This document shows, in pieces, positions 49,538 through 61,400 of a DNA stretch of 64,000 nt. Every line of letters starts with the position of its first letter. Position 1 is the first letter of the stretch. The DNA lies in the NCBI GenBank assembly GCA_032173965.1, contig CM063283.1, positions 110,803,108 to 110,867,107 of the forward strand. The letters run 5' to 3'. Made by a program: the position numbers and the translations under genes. Below the pieces are notes generated by a model. That model was not told where the DNA came from and ran no database searches. It saw only the letters and a program-made list of their open reading frames with translations. This DNA is from Sitta carolinensis. Its lineage: Eukaryota > Chordata > Aves > Passeriformes > Sittidae.

Positions 49538-52500
49538 GATCACCTTGCATGACCTTCGTACAATGGAAGTCTTTGAATTTTATCCTCCTGTTCCAAAACC
49601 AAGTGAGCTTTTGGTTGAACAGCATTTTTTGTGGAAGTTTTGCCAGATGTAAAGGAATTGAGTAATGGCCTTGTTAACGAGTCCCTTGCCCGACAGTTCT
49701 TGGTATTGGATGCCTGCCAGAACACTTGTATTCCTCAGTTCAGTTTCTCTGCTCCCTTTGCCTGGTTTGATAAGGAACTATCTCCACTTTGTACAGCTCC
49801 ATTGGCAAGGCACCTGGACACTTCCTTCTGGGGAGCTGGAAGAGATCCTGACCGAGCTCTAGTGGGTGACAACCTTTGCCAGGGACCTATTCCCACCACA
49901 GCTTCACAGATCAGGGGGTGCAATCCCACAGAAGGCTCCATGGCCATGTGCAGGCTTGTGTTCCAAGGGCTGGTCCTGGATGCTGCTTACCTTGTCTGTG
50001 TTGTGTGAACATGCTCACCTCCCATCAAAATACCTGCTGGTGGAGGAAATTCTGTGTGCCTCAGGCAACTTGGATGATCACCCTGTGAAAAAGGAGTTTC
50101 CTGACACCCGGAGTGACCAGTCCCTGCCAGGCTAAGGGCTGCTGTGCTGCACAGGCCACCCCAGGGGCTGCCTTGTGGCCAGCCAGCAGCCAGTTTGAAG
50201 GCAATTTGGGGATCCTGGGCAAACTGCAGATGATTTGTTGGGCAGTTGTGATGGAGTGATATGAGGGAAATGGAAGGAGGGAAAGAAAGCATGCACTTAG
50301 AAATCATTCATGTCATTTATTTAATTATAGCTTGTTTGTTGATTTTTATTGTTTGGGTTTTTATTTTCTTTAAAACAACTCTGAAAGTCTTAATTGCAAA
50401 GAAGCACGATGTATTTACCAACAGCAGAACACAGAACTGTTTGTTGAGCTGTGGCATTTTTAGCTTCTGTTCCCTTGAGCTGCTGCTGAGACATTGAGAA
50501 ATACTTGTTTAGTGGCCTTAGAGTTGTGTAAATCATTTTAGTCAACAAACTTGGCTGCTCTGTCAAGTTAAGGTGACCTTAAAATGCAATAACATTCGAC
50601 TATTTGTTTTTGCAACATTAATGTAAGTACTTTTGCTTATAAACAAGAAGCAGCTATAAAAAGGACTCTGTCAGTCCTGAGTGTGCAATAGTGCTTCTTC
50701 CACAGGGACAACCTTTTCTAGAAAAACCCTAAATTACCACCTGGATGAAGCCTGTGGAAATATTTCCATTCACTTCAACCAAATCAAGATTTGGCACATC
50801 AGAATAAGTTCTGGGTGTCCATATTCCCTATCTCTCCCAGATGCACAGACATGAATTTTGGCCCTCTATATTTATTATTAATGTAAATCCCCAAGCACTC
50901 CTGCACTCCTAAACTCTAATCAGAAAATAAAAGTGCAAACCCTAAACTCTCCCATTGGTTCAGATCTCCTTTGTCCCATGAAAGACAATTGCCTGTGCCA
51001 TGGAACCATGTCAGCAGCTGCCCTGTTGTATGGATAATATCCTCTAATTTGCATAAATATCCTTAAATTTAGGTCTCTTTTCCCATCAAACTCCTGAGAA
51101 GAACAAGAAGAAGGAGAAAGAGAAGGAGGTCTCAGGGCTCTAGTGGCCAGAGCAGAAAAGCAAAAGCAGAAGCAAAACAGGGAAATCTATTTCCTATGGA
51201 AAATTATCAAAACTGTTTTCCAAGCCCATTCCTGATGCATCCACAGTGACTGTAGAGATGAGGTGTTTGTGTGTGAATGCCTTGGGAGGACTGAGGTATA
51301 ACCCAAAAAATCCAACAAATCTCCCCCCCACAAACCCATAAAAAGCTGTATACAAATGACTTCAGAGCTATTTATGACACTGACAACATTTCTTTACTCC
51401 TGAAACAATAATGGGAATAAAGAGGGAAAGTGGGAGGAAAAAGAGGAAATGAAACAAATGGAATTTTGGCAGTAGAATATATCAGGAGCACTTAGGTACT
51501 TTTGAAAATGTTATTCAAATTTCCCAAGTAGCTGAGGCTGTGGCTCAATGAGATCATAAATCAACTTTCAGGGCACTTAGCACTGACCCAAATCCATTAC
51601 AACCACACAGCACAGGACATTGAGCTGCTGCTTGAATCCCTCTGCTGTATCTCATTCACCAGACAACACAGCTTTGGATGGGTTAATGTTATTAGAGCAT
51701 TTATTATTATATTTTATTATTTCAAGCAAACCAGGTGCTGTGTGTGCTCCTGAAGTTGGCACAGGGCCAGGGTGATGGGTTAGAGCTGCACAGACACTGG
51801 GCCATGGATTGTGGCTTATGCAATGGAGAGGCAACAGTGTGAGTGTGACAGCTCAGCTCAGCTTTGTCCTGCCAGGGGAGAGCAATGGGGATTTGGGAAG
51901 CTCCTTGGTCCCCAGCCTCCACTGAAATAAATGCATTGGGAAAGTGGGATCTTCCAAAAACCCCTCTGGGTGCCCTCACAAATGTGCCTCCTGGTGCTGT
52001 ATTCTCACCAGAAACCACCCAAATTGTGAAAGTTCTCCCTCATTTCCACAGACTTGGACATCACCTGTGGCCCATGCTCCCTTGGGCTGGAGCAACCTGC
52101 TCATCCCCCAGGGATGCCTTTGGCTGGCACTTGGGAAGATGCCATGAAGAAAACTTAGGACTTACCCAATTCACAATGGCTTCCAGTTCACAAGCTCCAA
52201 GGATTTTCCTGGTGGAAGGGATGAGGAGCTCGGGCAGCTGCACCTGACTGAACCCCACCCTTCCCTTCCCAGGGTCAGGGCTGTGGAGCACAGGGAAGGC
52301 ACCACTGCCAGGGCCTGGATTCAGCTGTGACCCTTCAGCCTGGCACAGGCATTGTGGAGCCTCATGGAAGCTCAAAAGGGAAAAGGAGGAGCCTCTTTAA
52401 TGCCTAGCAGGAGGTGGGAAGCCTCAAGGTTTCCTTCAGCAATCTCTAGATCTTGGAAACTGGCAGGATGAATTTTGGGGTGCTCTGCAGAGCAGTTATG

Positions 52501-52547
52501 TGATGAAAGGGACCTTGGTGTAGGAACTGCAAACTGAAAAGAGTAGG
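49538..52547. other. Intergenic between CR1 copies
   Basis: No gene, RNA or repeat recognised. The open frame 49631-50008 (125 codons) and its overlapping minus-strand partner show no homology that I can see. Confidence 0.7.
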
Positions 52548-52792
52548 AATTCTAAACTGAAAGGGAGTAGGTCTAGATTAGATGTCAGGAAGAAATTCTT
52601 CCCTGGCACAGGATGCCCAGAGAAGTTGTGGCTGCCCCATCCCTGGAAGTGTCCAAGGCCAGGTTGGACAGGGTTTTGAGCAACTTGGGACAGTGGGAGG
52701 TATCCCTGCCCATGGCCTGGGGCTGGAACTGGATAATCTTTGTGGTCCCTTCCAACACAAACCATTCCATGATTTCGTGATTCTAACTTGGC
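52548..52792 (+). mobile_element. CR1 3'-end fragment, sense
   Basis: Contains agattagatgtcaggaagaa and attcttccctggcacaggat, then catccctggaagtgtccaag and the terminal ttccaacacaaaccattcca-type block ending in atgatttcgtgattc. This is a clear CR1 3' end that includes the last ORF2 codons (the LDIRKKF-equivalent stretch). 5'-truncated. Confidence 0.9.
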
Positions 52793-53699
52793 TCCTGTGA
52801 GAACCTCCAAGGACAGTGTGGCATAGAGAGAAAATATCTCCTTCTGAGGACTTTTCTAACATGAAGCTGAAAGATTTTGCACTGCGACAAGCTGAGGACC
52901 TTGGAAGAAGAGTTTCAAGGCAGGAAGCAAAAGCCCCCGAGGTCAGCTGAGGTCCATAAGAGGCGTTACTTGTGCTGTGTCAACGTGGCAGTGATGCAAG
53001 GTCAGGTGAGGCTGGCTCTAATGGCACACAGCTCACAGGATGCCTGGGGAGCTGACGTGAAAGGGGCACTCCAAGCTGCTAATGCCTCCATCTGGGTCAG
53101 CAACTAATAGTCAGACACTGATTCACAGAACTTCCCTTCCTTGAGAGGTCCTGTAAATAGATATATTTTTTTAAAACGGTGAGGAAGTGAGCAGCCCTGC
53201 TGAGGATTAAGTGCTCCCCACATCTGACCTCAGGCATGCTGGCTTTGCCCCAGCCCAAGCTGCCTCAGGCACTCCTCTCTGGCTTTCTCCACGTTTCCCC
53301 CCCATCCTTTCTCCCACTCACTTCTCCTCCCTCCTCTCCTTATGTTGGGGCTATCCAAAATTGAATTCCTGATAAAGTAGGGAACAAGTGTTGAAATCCT
53401 TTCTTTTTTTTCCTTTTTTTCTGCGAAATGCGATTCTTGCTCACTGGTGATCCTGTTCTCAGAATATCCCCTGCTGGATGGACCCCTTGCCCCTTTCCCT
53501 GATCCCAGCCCTGCACAGCTGCACAAAGAGGTCAGTGAAGTTGCAAGAACAGCTTTTCCCCCAAGGCTTGGTCTGGCCCTGAAGGCCCCTCGCTGGTGCC
53601 AGTTCCTGTGCTCAGGAGATTCCTTCTCCCCCCAGCTCCAGCTGGCTGGTTCAGAGGCTGGCTGGAGCCCACTGACTCTTTCTGGGGGCTATTTCAGTT

Positions 53700-55560
53700 A
53701 GGACTTTAAATACTGCAAAAGATGCTCAACAAATTTCAGCAGGATCCTTTCATCACAACCACAACAAAATAGTGTAGTTTTCAGTTCTTGGAGAAGAAGG
53801 GGATGGGATCAGCAGAACTGCCACCTTGGATGCCACCAAACAGGCTCTGGTTTGTTTTGGAGTCTGGTTGAGAGTCCCTTGGGAGGCAGCCCTGAAGGTC
53901 AAAGAGCTCCAGGAAGGCTGGGGATCCTTAGGAAGGAAATCCCAAAGGCCCAGCAGGAGCAGGCCATCCATCCCCATGTGCCAAGGGATGAGCCAGAGGG
54001 GGAGAAGGACTGGCCTGGCTGAGCAGAGAGCTTTGGCTGGGACTCAGGGAACAAAACAGGTTGTATGACCTTTGGAAGAAGGGGCAGGCAACCCAGCAGG
54101 ACTACAAGGATGCTGTGAGGTCATGAGTGAGAAAATCAGAAAAGCCAAAGCCCAAATAGAACTTAATCTGTCTAATGCTGGAAAAGACAACAGCAGTTGT
54201 TTTTATAAATACATTGTCAGCCAGAGGAGGGCTAAGGAGACTCTCCATCCTTTCTTAGGTTTGGGGGGAAATACAGTGACAAAGGCTGAAATACTAAATG
54301 CCTCCTTTGCCTCAGTCTTTAGTAGTAAGGCCAGTTGTTCTCTGGGTACCCTGATTTGGAAGACAGGGACAGGGAGCAGCATGAAGACCAAAATCCAAGG
54401 GGAAATCACCAGCAAAATACTACAAGACATACAGACATACAGAGGTCTATATAGGATTCATCCAAGGGTGCTGAGGGAGCTTTCCAAGCCACTTCCCATA
54501 ATTCACCAGCAGTCCTGGTTAACTGAGGAAGTTACAGTTGACTAGAAGACAATAAATGTGCTGCCAGCTAAAAGAAGGACCAGAAGGAGGAACTTGGGAA
54601 CTACAGGTCTGTCAGCCTGACCTTGGTGTTGAGGTCATGGGCAAATCATCCCAAGTGCCATCATGTGGCACATGCAGGACAACCAGGGGATCAGGTCTAG
54701 CTGGCATGGGTTTGGGAAGGGCAGGTCCTGCTTGACAAACCTGATCTTCTGTGACCAGGTGACCTGCTTAGCAGGTGAGGGGGAGGCTGTGGATGTTGTC
54801 TTTACTGGACTTCAGTAAAGACTTGGATGTCATTTCCCACAGCATTCTCCAGGAGAAACTGGCTTCTCATGGCTTGGGAAGATGCACTCTTTGCTGGGCT
54901 AAAAACTGGCTGAATAGCCTGGTCCAGGGGTGGTGGAGAATGGAATTATATCCAGCTGATGACCAGGCACAAGCAGGGTTCCCCAGGACTCAGTACTGGG
55001 GCCAGTTCTGTTCCACACCTTTATTTGTCTGGATGAGGCGACTGAGGCACCCTCAGTCAGTCTGCAGATGACCCTAAATTGGGCAGGAGTGCTCTGCAAT
55101 GCAGGAAGGACATTGAGGGGCTGGAGTGTGTCCGAGGAGGGCAGTGGAGCTGGGGAAGGGTCTGGAGCACCCGTCTGAGCAGGAAGTGCTGAAGGAGCTG
55201 GGAGTGTTTAGTCTGGAACAAAGGAGGCTTTTTCCACCTCTCACTGTCCCCAGCTCCCTGACAGGAGGTTGTGGCCAGGTGGGGGTCACTCTCTTCTCCC
55301 AAGTAACAAGTGACAGGAGGAGAGGAAATGATCTCAACGTTGTGCCAGGGGAAGTTTAGGTCGGATATGAGTTAAAATTTTCTTGGTGGTCAAGCGTTGG
55401 CACAGGCTGCCCAGGGAAGTGGTGGAGTCACCATGCCTGGGGGTGTTTAAAGGACGTGTAGATGTGGTGTTTGGGGACATGGGTTAGTGGTGGCCTTGGC
55501 AAGGCTGGGTTAATGGTTGGACTTGATGATCTTGGAGGTCTTTTCCAGCCTACAGTATCT
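53700..55560 (+). mobile_element. Long CR1 copy (~1.9 kb) with decayed, internally deleted ORF2
   Basis: This is the longest transposable element in the window. ORF2 traces appear in + order in shifting frames. A YDLWKKGQATQQDYKDAVRS stretch lies near 54050-54120. KAKAQIELNL and CFYKYIVSQRRAKE follow at 54140-54240, and HPRVLRELSKPL and QQSWLTEEV near 54465-54530. LLDFSKDLDVISHSILQEKL lies near 54790-54860. The catalytic Tyr/Phe-Ala-Asp-Asp motif survives only as Ser-Ala-Asp-Asp (55061-55072). The sequence then jumps almost directly to the C-terminal LGVFSL region, so several hundred bases of ORF2 are missing. Frameshifts and stops are numerous. It ends in a standard CR1 3' UTR (ggttggacttgatgatcttg) at about 55,560. 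The 5' boundary is uncertain. Confidence 0.88.
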
Positions 55561-56927
55561 CATCTCTCATCCCCAATCTCTGTCCTTCAGAGCCCAGCCA
55601 TTTCTGTAAAGGACATGTACTTCAGGGCAATGTTTTATGCCTTTCTTGATGTCTTTTATTTATCCATTAATGTAAACTCTGTCTGTGACAGGCTTTTAGC
55701 ATGACTGTTCCTGTGATAAGTTGTTTACTTCTTTTTCCTTTGGGTTTTGCCTGTAACAAAAATGATTTACCATTGGGAAGCCTTTCCTTGCCTGTTTTTT
55801 ATCCAAATTTTTTTTCCTCTTGCAATTTTTTTCTTCTTTTCTTTTTGTTTCTCCTAGACTTACCTCTTTGTGTGTTTGCCACTGCATTGGTCTCCTCAGC
55901 CAAGCTGACATTTTTCTGGGCAAAAGCAATTATTTCCCAAACCAGGTTAGGTAGATCAGGAAAGTAAGCAGAGTAAGCAAAATTTAGACCAGCAGAAGAA
56001 CACAGCTTTATTTTATTCAGGGAGAACATTAAGAAAAATCTTCCAAATCACCCCTCTAAATATCAGCTGAGTCTTCTGACATAAATCAGCCAATTTAGCT
56101 GCTGGTAAAGGCTTTGTAGTGTAGGCAAGTGCTCCTAAGTGGAGCTGGCTGAAGTGCTGGTGGTTTGACTCAGCTGCACATCAGGTCAGTAGGGTCACTG
56201 CTCCCCTGGTGCAGCTTTTCTGCAGGTTCATGCAGATCCCCAAGGGAGAGATGCTCTGCAGTGAACCTTTCTGCATTTGTTGTTCTCACATCCTGGGTGT
56301 CTTCTGGCAGCACTCATCATGTGCATCATTGCTCAATTCAAGGCTCTCGTGTTCTCAAGTCTCTTTACAGGCAGGGTGGGATGTGGCTGGTGGAGCTCGG
56401 GGTTGTCTGGGCTTGAGTGGAGTGAATCATCCTCACAGAGTAATCTCCCTCTGCCACTGATGCTGAACTGCTGCAAGCTGTTCCTACTCAGCAAAGCACA
56501 TAAGCCAATTTCTGGCTCCATTTCCATTCAGCAGAACATTTAACTGTGAGTTTAATATTAAACTCATGCTCAAATCCCTTAGCTTATTAATGGGTTTAGG
56601 TGAATGTCCACTCTGCATCACTGAATGAGGCAGGGATTAATTACAAATAGGAGCTCTGCAGAGCTGGGGTCAGACAGAAAACTGGTGTAATCCCACCCCA
56701 AGGCTTCTCTCCCCACCAGATGTGCATCCAACAGTTTATTCCTAGGGTACAGTGTTGATACTTTAATCTTGCTCATCAAGGGATATCTTTGTGGTGTTGG
56801 ATCTGTCTGGTGAAAGAGCCTGTGAGGTGGCTCAGGACCTTGTGAGCCTCTCAGCTCTGCTGGTGTGGGAAGGGTGATGGCAGCTGTGGGTGATCTCACG
56901 TGGCAGCCAGAGGCCAACCCTCTACAC
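55561..56927. other. Intergenic between CR1 copies
   Basis: No gene or repeat recognised. T-rich tracts around 55800-55850 have no evident source element. Confidence 0.7.
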
Positions 56928-57356
56928 ACCTGGCTCTGGGGGTGTTTAGCCTGGAGAAAAGGAGACTCAGAGGTGACCTTATCACTCTCTACAACTGCCT
57001 GAAAGGTGGCTGTGCTCAGGTGGGGCTCTTTCACCAGGCAGCACTGACAGAACCAGAGGGCACAGTCTCAAGCTGTGCCAAGGGAAATATAGGCTGGGTA
57101 TTAGGAAAAGGTTTTTTGTGGAAAGAATAATAAAGTACTGGAATGCTTTGCCTGAGGAGGTGATGGAGTCACCATCCTGGATGTATGTAAAAAAAGACTG
57201 GGTGTGGCACTTGGTGCCATGGCCTAGTTGAGGTGTTAGGGCATGGCTTGGACTCGATGATCCTGGAGGTTTCTTCCAACCTGGTGATTCTGTGGATCTG
57301 TGATTCTGTGGTTCTGTGATTCTGTGGTTCTGTGGTTCTGTGATTCTGTGATTCTC
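56928..57356 (+). mobile_element. CR1 fragment, sense, with octamer tail
   Basis: Begins in the ORF2 C-terminal region ([20 protein letters not shown] readable near 56940-57000, with a few substitutions). It continues through the CR1 3' UTR (cttggactcgatgatcctgg, ttcttccaacctggtgattc) and ends in a tail of octamer repeats at 57285-57356. It is the best preserved CR1 3' end here. It is 5'-truncated and non-functional. Confidence 0.92.
57285..57356. repeat. CR1 terminal octamer array
   Basis: About nine tandem copies of tgattctg/tggttctg-type octamers form the 3' end of the CR1 above. Normal CR1 ends have two to four copies, so this tail has expanded into a small minisatellite. Confidence 0.88.
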
Positions 57357-57739
57357 GTCTGCAACTTCAGACTGTAGAGGTGGAGGATGCACACGATGCA
57401 CAGTGGGCTGACATGACAGCTTTCCCACAGCAGATGTCACACAAGCTCAGAAAGGGTAGAAGTTGAAATACTTGCTGCAGTGTGTTTTCAGAGGAGAGGA
57501 GGTGACAGCTCCCTTTGTACACTGCACAAGAGCAGACTGGGCAGGGCACCATGGGCCTGCTGGTCTCTGTGAAGGGGGATCTTCATTTCTGGAAAGGAGA
57601 TTCCTCCCTCACTGTTTACTCATTGTAGAAAATGCTGAATTGAAGATGCTTATAGGGGCATGTTGTCTTCACAAAGTCCTTTAAGTTAAACATATCTCTT
57701 CCTATGTTGCAGGGGATGACATAATACTTACAAAAACCC

Positions 57740-57925
57740 TGGCACATGTGGTCCAGATGTTGTGGATGCCCCATCCCTGGAAGTGTTCAAGACCAGTTTG
57801 GATGGGGCTCTGAGTAACCTGATCTTGTGGAAGATGTCCCTGCCCATGTCTCTGCCTGGAACTGGGTGATCTTTGAGGTTCTTTCCAACCCAAACCATTC
57901 TATGATTCTTTAATTCTATGGCTGA
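57740..57925 (+). mobile_element. CR1 3'-end fragment, sense
   Basis: Contains catccctggaagtgttcaag, accagtttggatggggctct, tgtccctgcccatgtctctg and ttccaacccaaaccattcta, ending atgattctttaattctatgg. A short, 5'-truncated CR1 3' UTR. Confidence 0.88.
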
Positions 57926-58189
57926 TGCTGTCAGTCCCCAAGGGCTGACAAAGACCACAACACTGTGGGCACAGATCAAGCTCTCAGTCTTTGTACCTCA
58001 GTTTTCCCACCTTTATAATGGGAATAATAATAATAGCTGTTAACTTCACAGCAGTGTGCTATTGGCTGTGTTTAAACAGAAAGTCTGAGCAACTTGGTGG
58101 AACTCCATTTAATTGCTCCTGGATTTAAATTTGGGGTTTCCAGTGTCCCCTTCTATCCATTAGCCTGGACACCCTCTGACAGGCAGTGG

Positions 58190-58468
58190 CAGTAGGGGAC
58201 TGATCTGTGGCTTCCAGGTAATAAGGGACAGAGTGAGAGGGAATGGCCTCAAGTTGCACCAGAGGAAGATTAGATTGGATATGAGGAAAAATTCCTTTAC
58301 TGTGGAAGGGTGGAACAGACTGTGCAGGGAAGTGGTGGAATCACTATCCCTGGAAGTGTTAAAACATGTGCTGCTTAGGGATTTGGTAGTGGACTTGCCA
58401 GCACTGGGTTGATGGTTGGACTTGATGATTTTAAAGGTCTTTTCAACCTTAATGATTCTCTGATTCCA
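58190..58468 (+). mobile_element. CR1 fragment, sense
   Basis: Starts in the last ORF2 codons (gtgagagggaatggcctcaa, gattagattggatatgagga) and runs through gtggtggaatcactatccct and ggttggacttgatgatttta to a short octamer remnant (atgattctctgattcc). 5'-truncated. It belongs to the same structural type as the 3' end of the copy at 53.7-55.6 kb. Confidence 0.9.
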
Positions 58469-61400
58469 AGGGTGCAAATCAGAAGCCTTTCCTTGAACTG
58501 AGTGGAGCTGTGCCATTGCCAGGCTGTGGTAGGGAGAGGATGTTTATCGCAGACTGTTTTGATTTGTAGAGTAAAAACACAGAGCTTAGTCATCAAAAAC
58601 AAGGGTTAGTCATCAAAAGCAGTTTACCTTCCTCTCGAAATATGAAAAGGCTTGAAAGTTTGGTGCAGTTTACAGGGCATTAAACAAACACTGCTATTAC
58701 AATTGGCGGTGTTAAATCTCATCAGGTAGCCTTCCTTCCCCATTCGAGGGGAGACTCAGAGCTCCTTGTCAGCTGCCAAATGCTGTGACCCTGGTGCCCA
58801 TAAAAGGTTTCTGCTGTAACTGTCTTGTTATCAGCCCATCAATGTCCTGACACTTCCTAGTGATTAATCCTGTGTTGAAATGAAATTAAGTTTCCATATA
58901 TTTGGCCAGTGACTCCAGGACTTCCTATTTGGGGAATACAAAGAATAAAGCATCTGTAGCCTACAGGAAGCCAGAGTCTCTGATTTCCTGCAGAGGCAGA
59001 ACAAGAACAAACAGGGAACACATTTTTCACCGTGGCAGTCGAAAGCGCACGTAAGAGCCCCGTCGGCCCCCATGATGAAAACAATTGTAAGAGGGAACAT
59101 CCCTGGTCCCAAAATTATTTGTGGGTGTTTTGTTACGTACACAATATGCCATTAGAAAATAGATGTAACCCAAGTTAATGTTTTTTCCAGGTGACTGTTG
59201 AAGTTTCCTTTGGCATAGGACTTTTGGTTTCCATCAGTGAGATTGTGCTTGTCAGGCAAGTGAGTTTTGCTTTGCCTTTTGCTGCACTAGGCTCTCTAAA
59301 TCCATTTGAGATTAGGAAAACACAGGGATTTGTTTTTTTGCAGCTTTGTTTAAATGAGCCAGGCCAGATTTGGGCTGATGTAAATGCCAGTGAAAGGGGC
59401 AGGAGGAGGTGATAAGGCAGCAAATCCTCCCTGCAGCCTAACTCTGACTTGTGATGAAAGGTATGTGGGGAAGTAGAGGCACCAGCCTGCCTTCTGAGGA
59501 TCCCTGAGGGGGAGCCATTGCTGCCTCTACAGTCCAGTTCAGCTGTTCTATACCCACAGAAGGAAACACTTCTGAATGCTTCCAAATTGCTGGTTGTGCC
59601 TTGCACTAATGGGCATCATCAGCTTGGAATTAACCTCTCTCTGAATAATGCTTCTGCTTGAACACACATCATGACACATGTGCATCTGCACATACAGATG
59701 TGTGTGTGTATGTACAGACAGAGAAAAAGCTGCTCTGTTTACCCATCACCTTGTTGAGGTTGTCTTGGTTGATGGAGTGTCTCACCCAGCTCTGTTAGAT
59801 GGGTCTCACTCCCTTTCCCAAGGCTGGTGGTGCTGTTGCTGCTGGTTCTTGTTAAAGGAATTGCCTTGTTTTTGTCCTGCAAGGGTACCTTATTACCATA
59901 ACCACTGTGTTTGAGAATACCTTGTTTCTTACAATTTTCCATCAGTAAAGCCTCTTCTCATCTTTCTAAGCCAGACTGGAGTGAAGGAGGAGACCCAGAC
60001 AGAAGCTGCAGGATGTTGGGCTTGGTGTGGCTGGTTAGCACAGCTGTCCTTCAGCAGGCAGAAATGGGATTCCCTGGAAAGTTGCTTGTCTTGGCATTTT
60101 CAATAAATTGCTGCCTAGAGGGAAAATACAAAACGTTGCTCTCCTTGAAACCATGGGGGACTGGCTTTGAAGTTTTGGACCTGAGAGAAGACTCAAAGTC
60201 TAACCATGATATTTATCTGAAAGGGCATCTTTAACATTTTGTTTGAGTTGTCAGCCTTGGAGTGGGTGTTCCTGTAGCCCTGAAAGTATCAAGTGCCTGC
60301 AGAGCACAGGATGTGGCTCACAGGTCCTTGCTGTGGTGACACTGGGATGATCATGTTATATTAAACAAGTCCCAGGAGATCTACAGAGAGCTGTGAGTGA
60401 AGTAAGGACAAGTTTACACCACAAAATGCTTCTCACCACTGGAATGCCAGAAGCAGTGGGAATCAAAGCTGGTCTGCAGCATTGACTGGATACAGTCTAG
60501 ACACACTGACTTGGCAAATGCCTGGAGTTAATCAGCTCTTTTTCTTAATTCAGGCTCTTGTCATATGGCTTTTGTTTACCCTACAGTTTGGTAGAAGGCT
60601 CAAGGAGTACCTGGTTGTGCTGAAATCTGCAGGGATGTGGGAGCACAGCAGGGAACATGGGCATTCACAGAGAGAGACTGGATCCACAAGACATTGCAGT
60701 TCTGTGTCTGCAGTGAGCTGGGCTGCACTACTTTTTCATTTTGTTCTCCACCCCGAGTTTTACAAGGCACTGTGCCCCTGTCTGTGCCAGTGGGCTGGGT
60801 AAGTTTCTTCTAATTCTTCTAGAATGAGTATTGAACAGACAAATCCAGGCAGTGCTGCCAGCTCTTGTGATTTTGTCAGTCTTGCAATATTTGCTTTTTG
60901 TCCTTGTGGCTTTTGCTCCTAGATTCATGCAATGAAATTCCACTTTCCACTAGCAAACAAGAGGGGAAAAGAAAAGCACTCCAGGTGTCCAGTCTGCCTG
61001 GCAGGGAAGGAAAGCCAGGACACAGGAACTCCCAGGCTGCCAGAACTGGGCTCAGAAACATAAGCCCCACCAGAGCTCCATGACTGCACCATGGATATTG
61101 CAAAAAATCCCTGCTCAATAAATCAGACTAACAAACTACTGCTCCTGTCTCCCACTGCTGCACATCACCATCCACATTATCTCATCTCTCTCTTTTCTTA
61201 AAGTTTTCTTTCCTGCTGAGAGCTGCTTGTGGTTTTCTGCTCTTCCAGGGGAAAAGCTTGCAGGGAGAGTGCTGCCTTGCCTACACAGACCCAGATGCAG
61301 CAGGGCCCCCACTGAGCCTGGGGAGAGCAGCCAAGGCACAGCTCTGACCTCCTTGGCAGCTCTGGCCTGAAGAGAGCCCAGTGGAGAGCCCAGGGACAGC

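Noticed and set aside
54072..54545. 157-codon open frame that could be taken for a gene
   Set aside because: Its translation is the N-terminal reverse-transcriptase region of CR1 ORF2, in a copy with frameshifts, a changed catalytic motif and an internal deletion.
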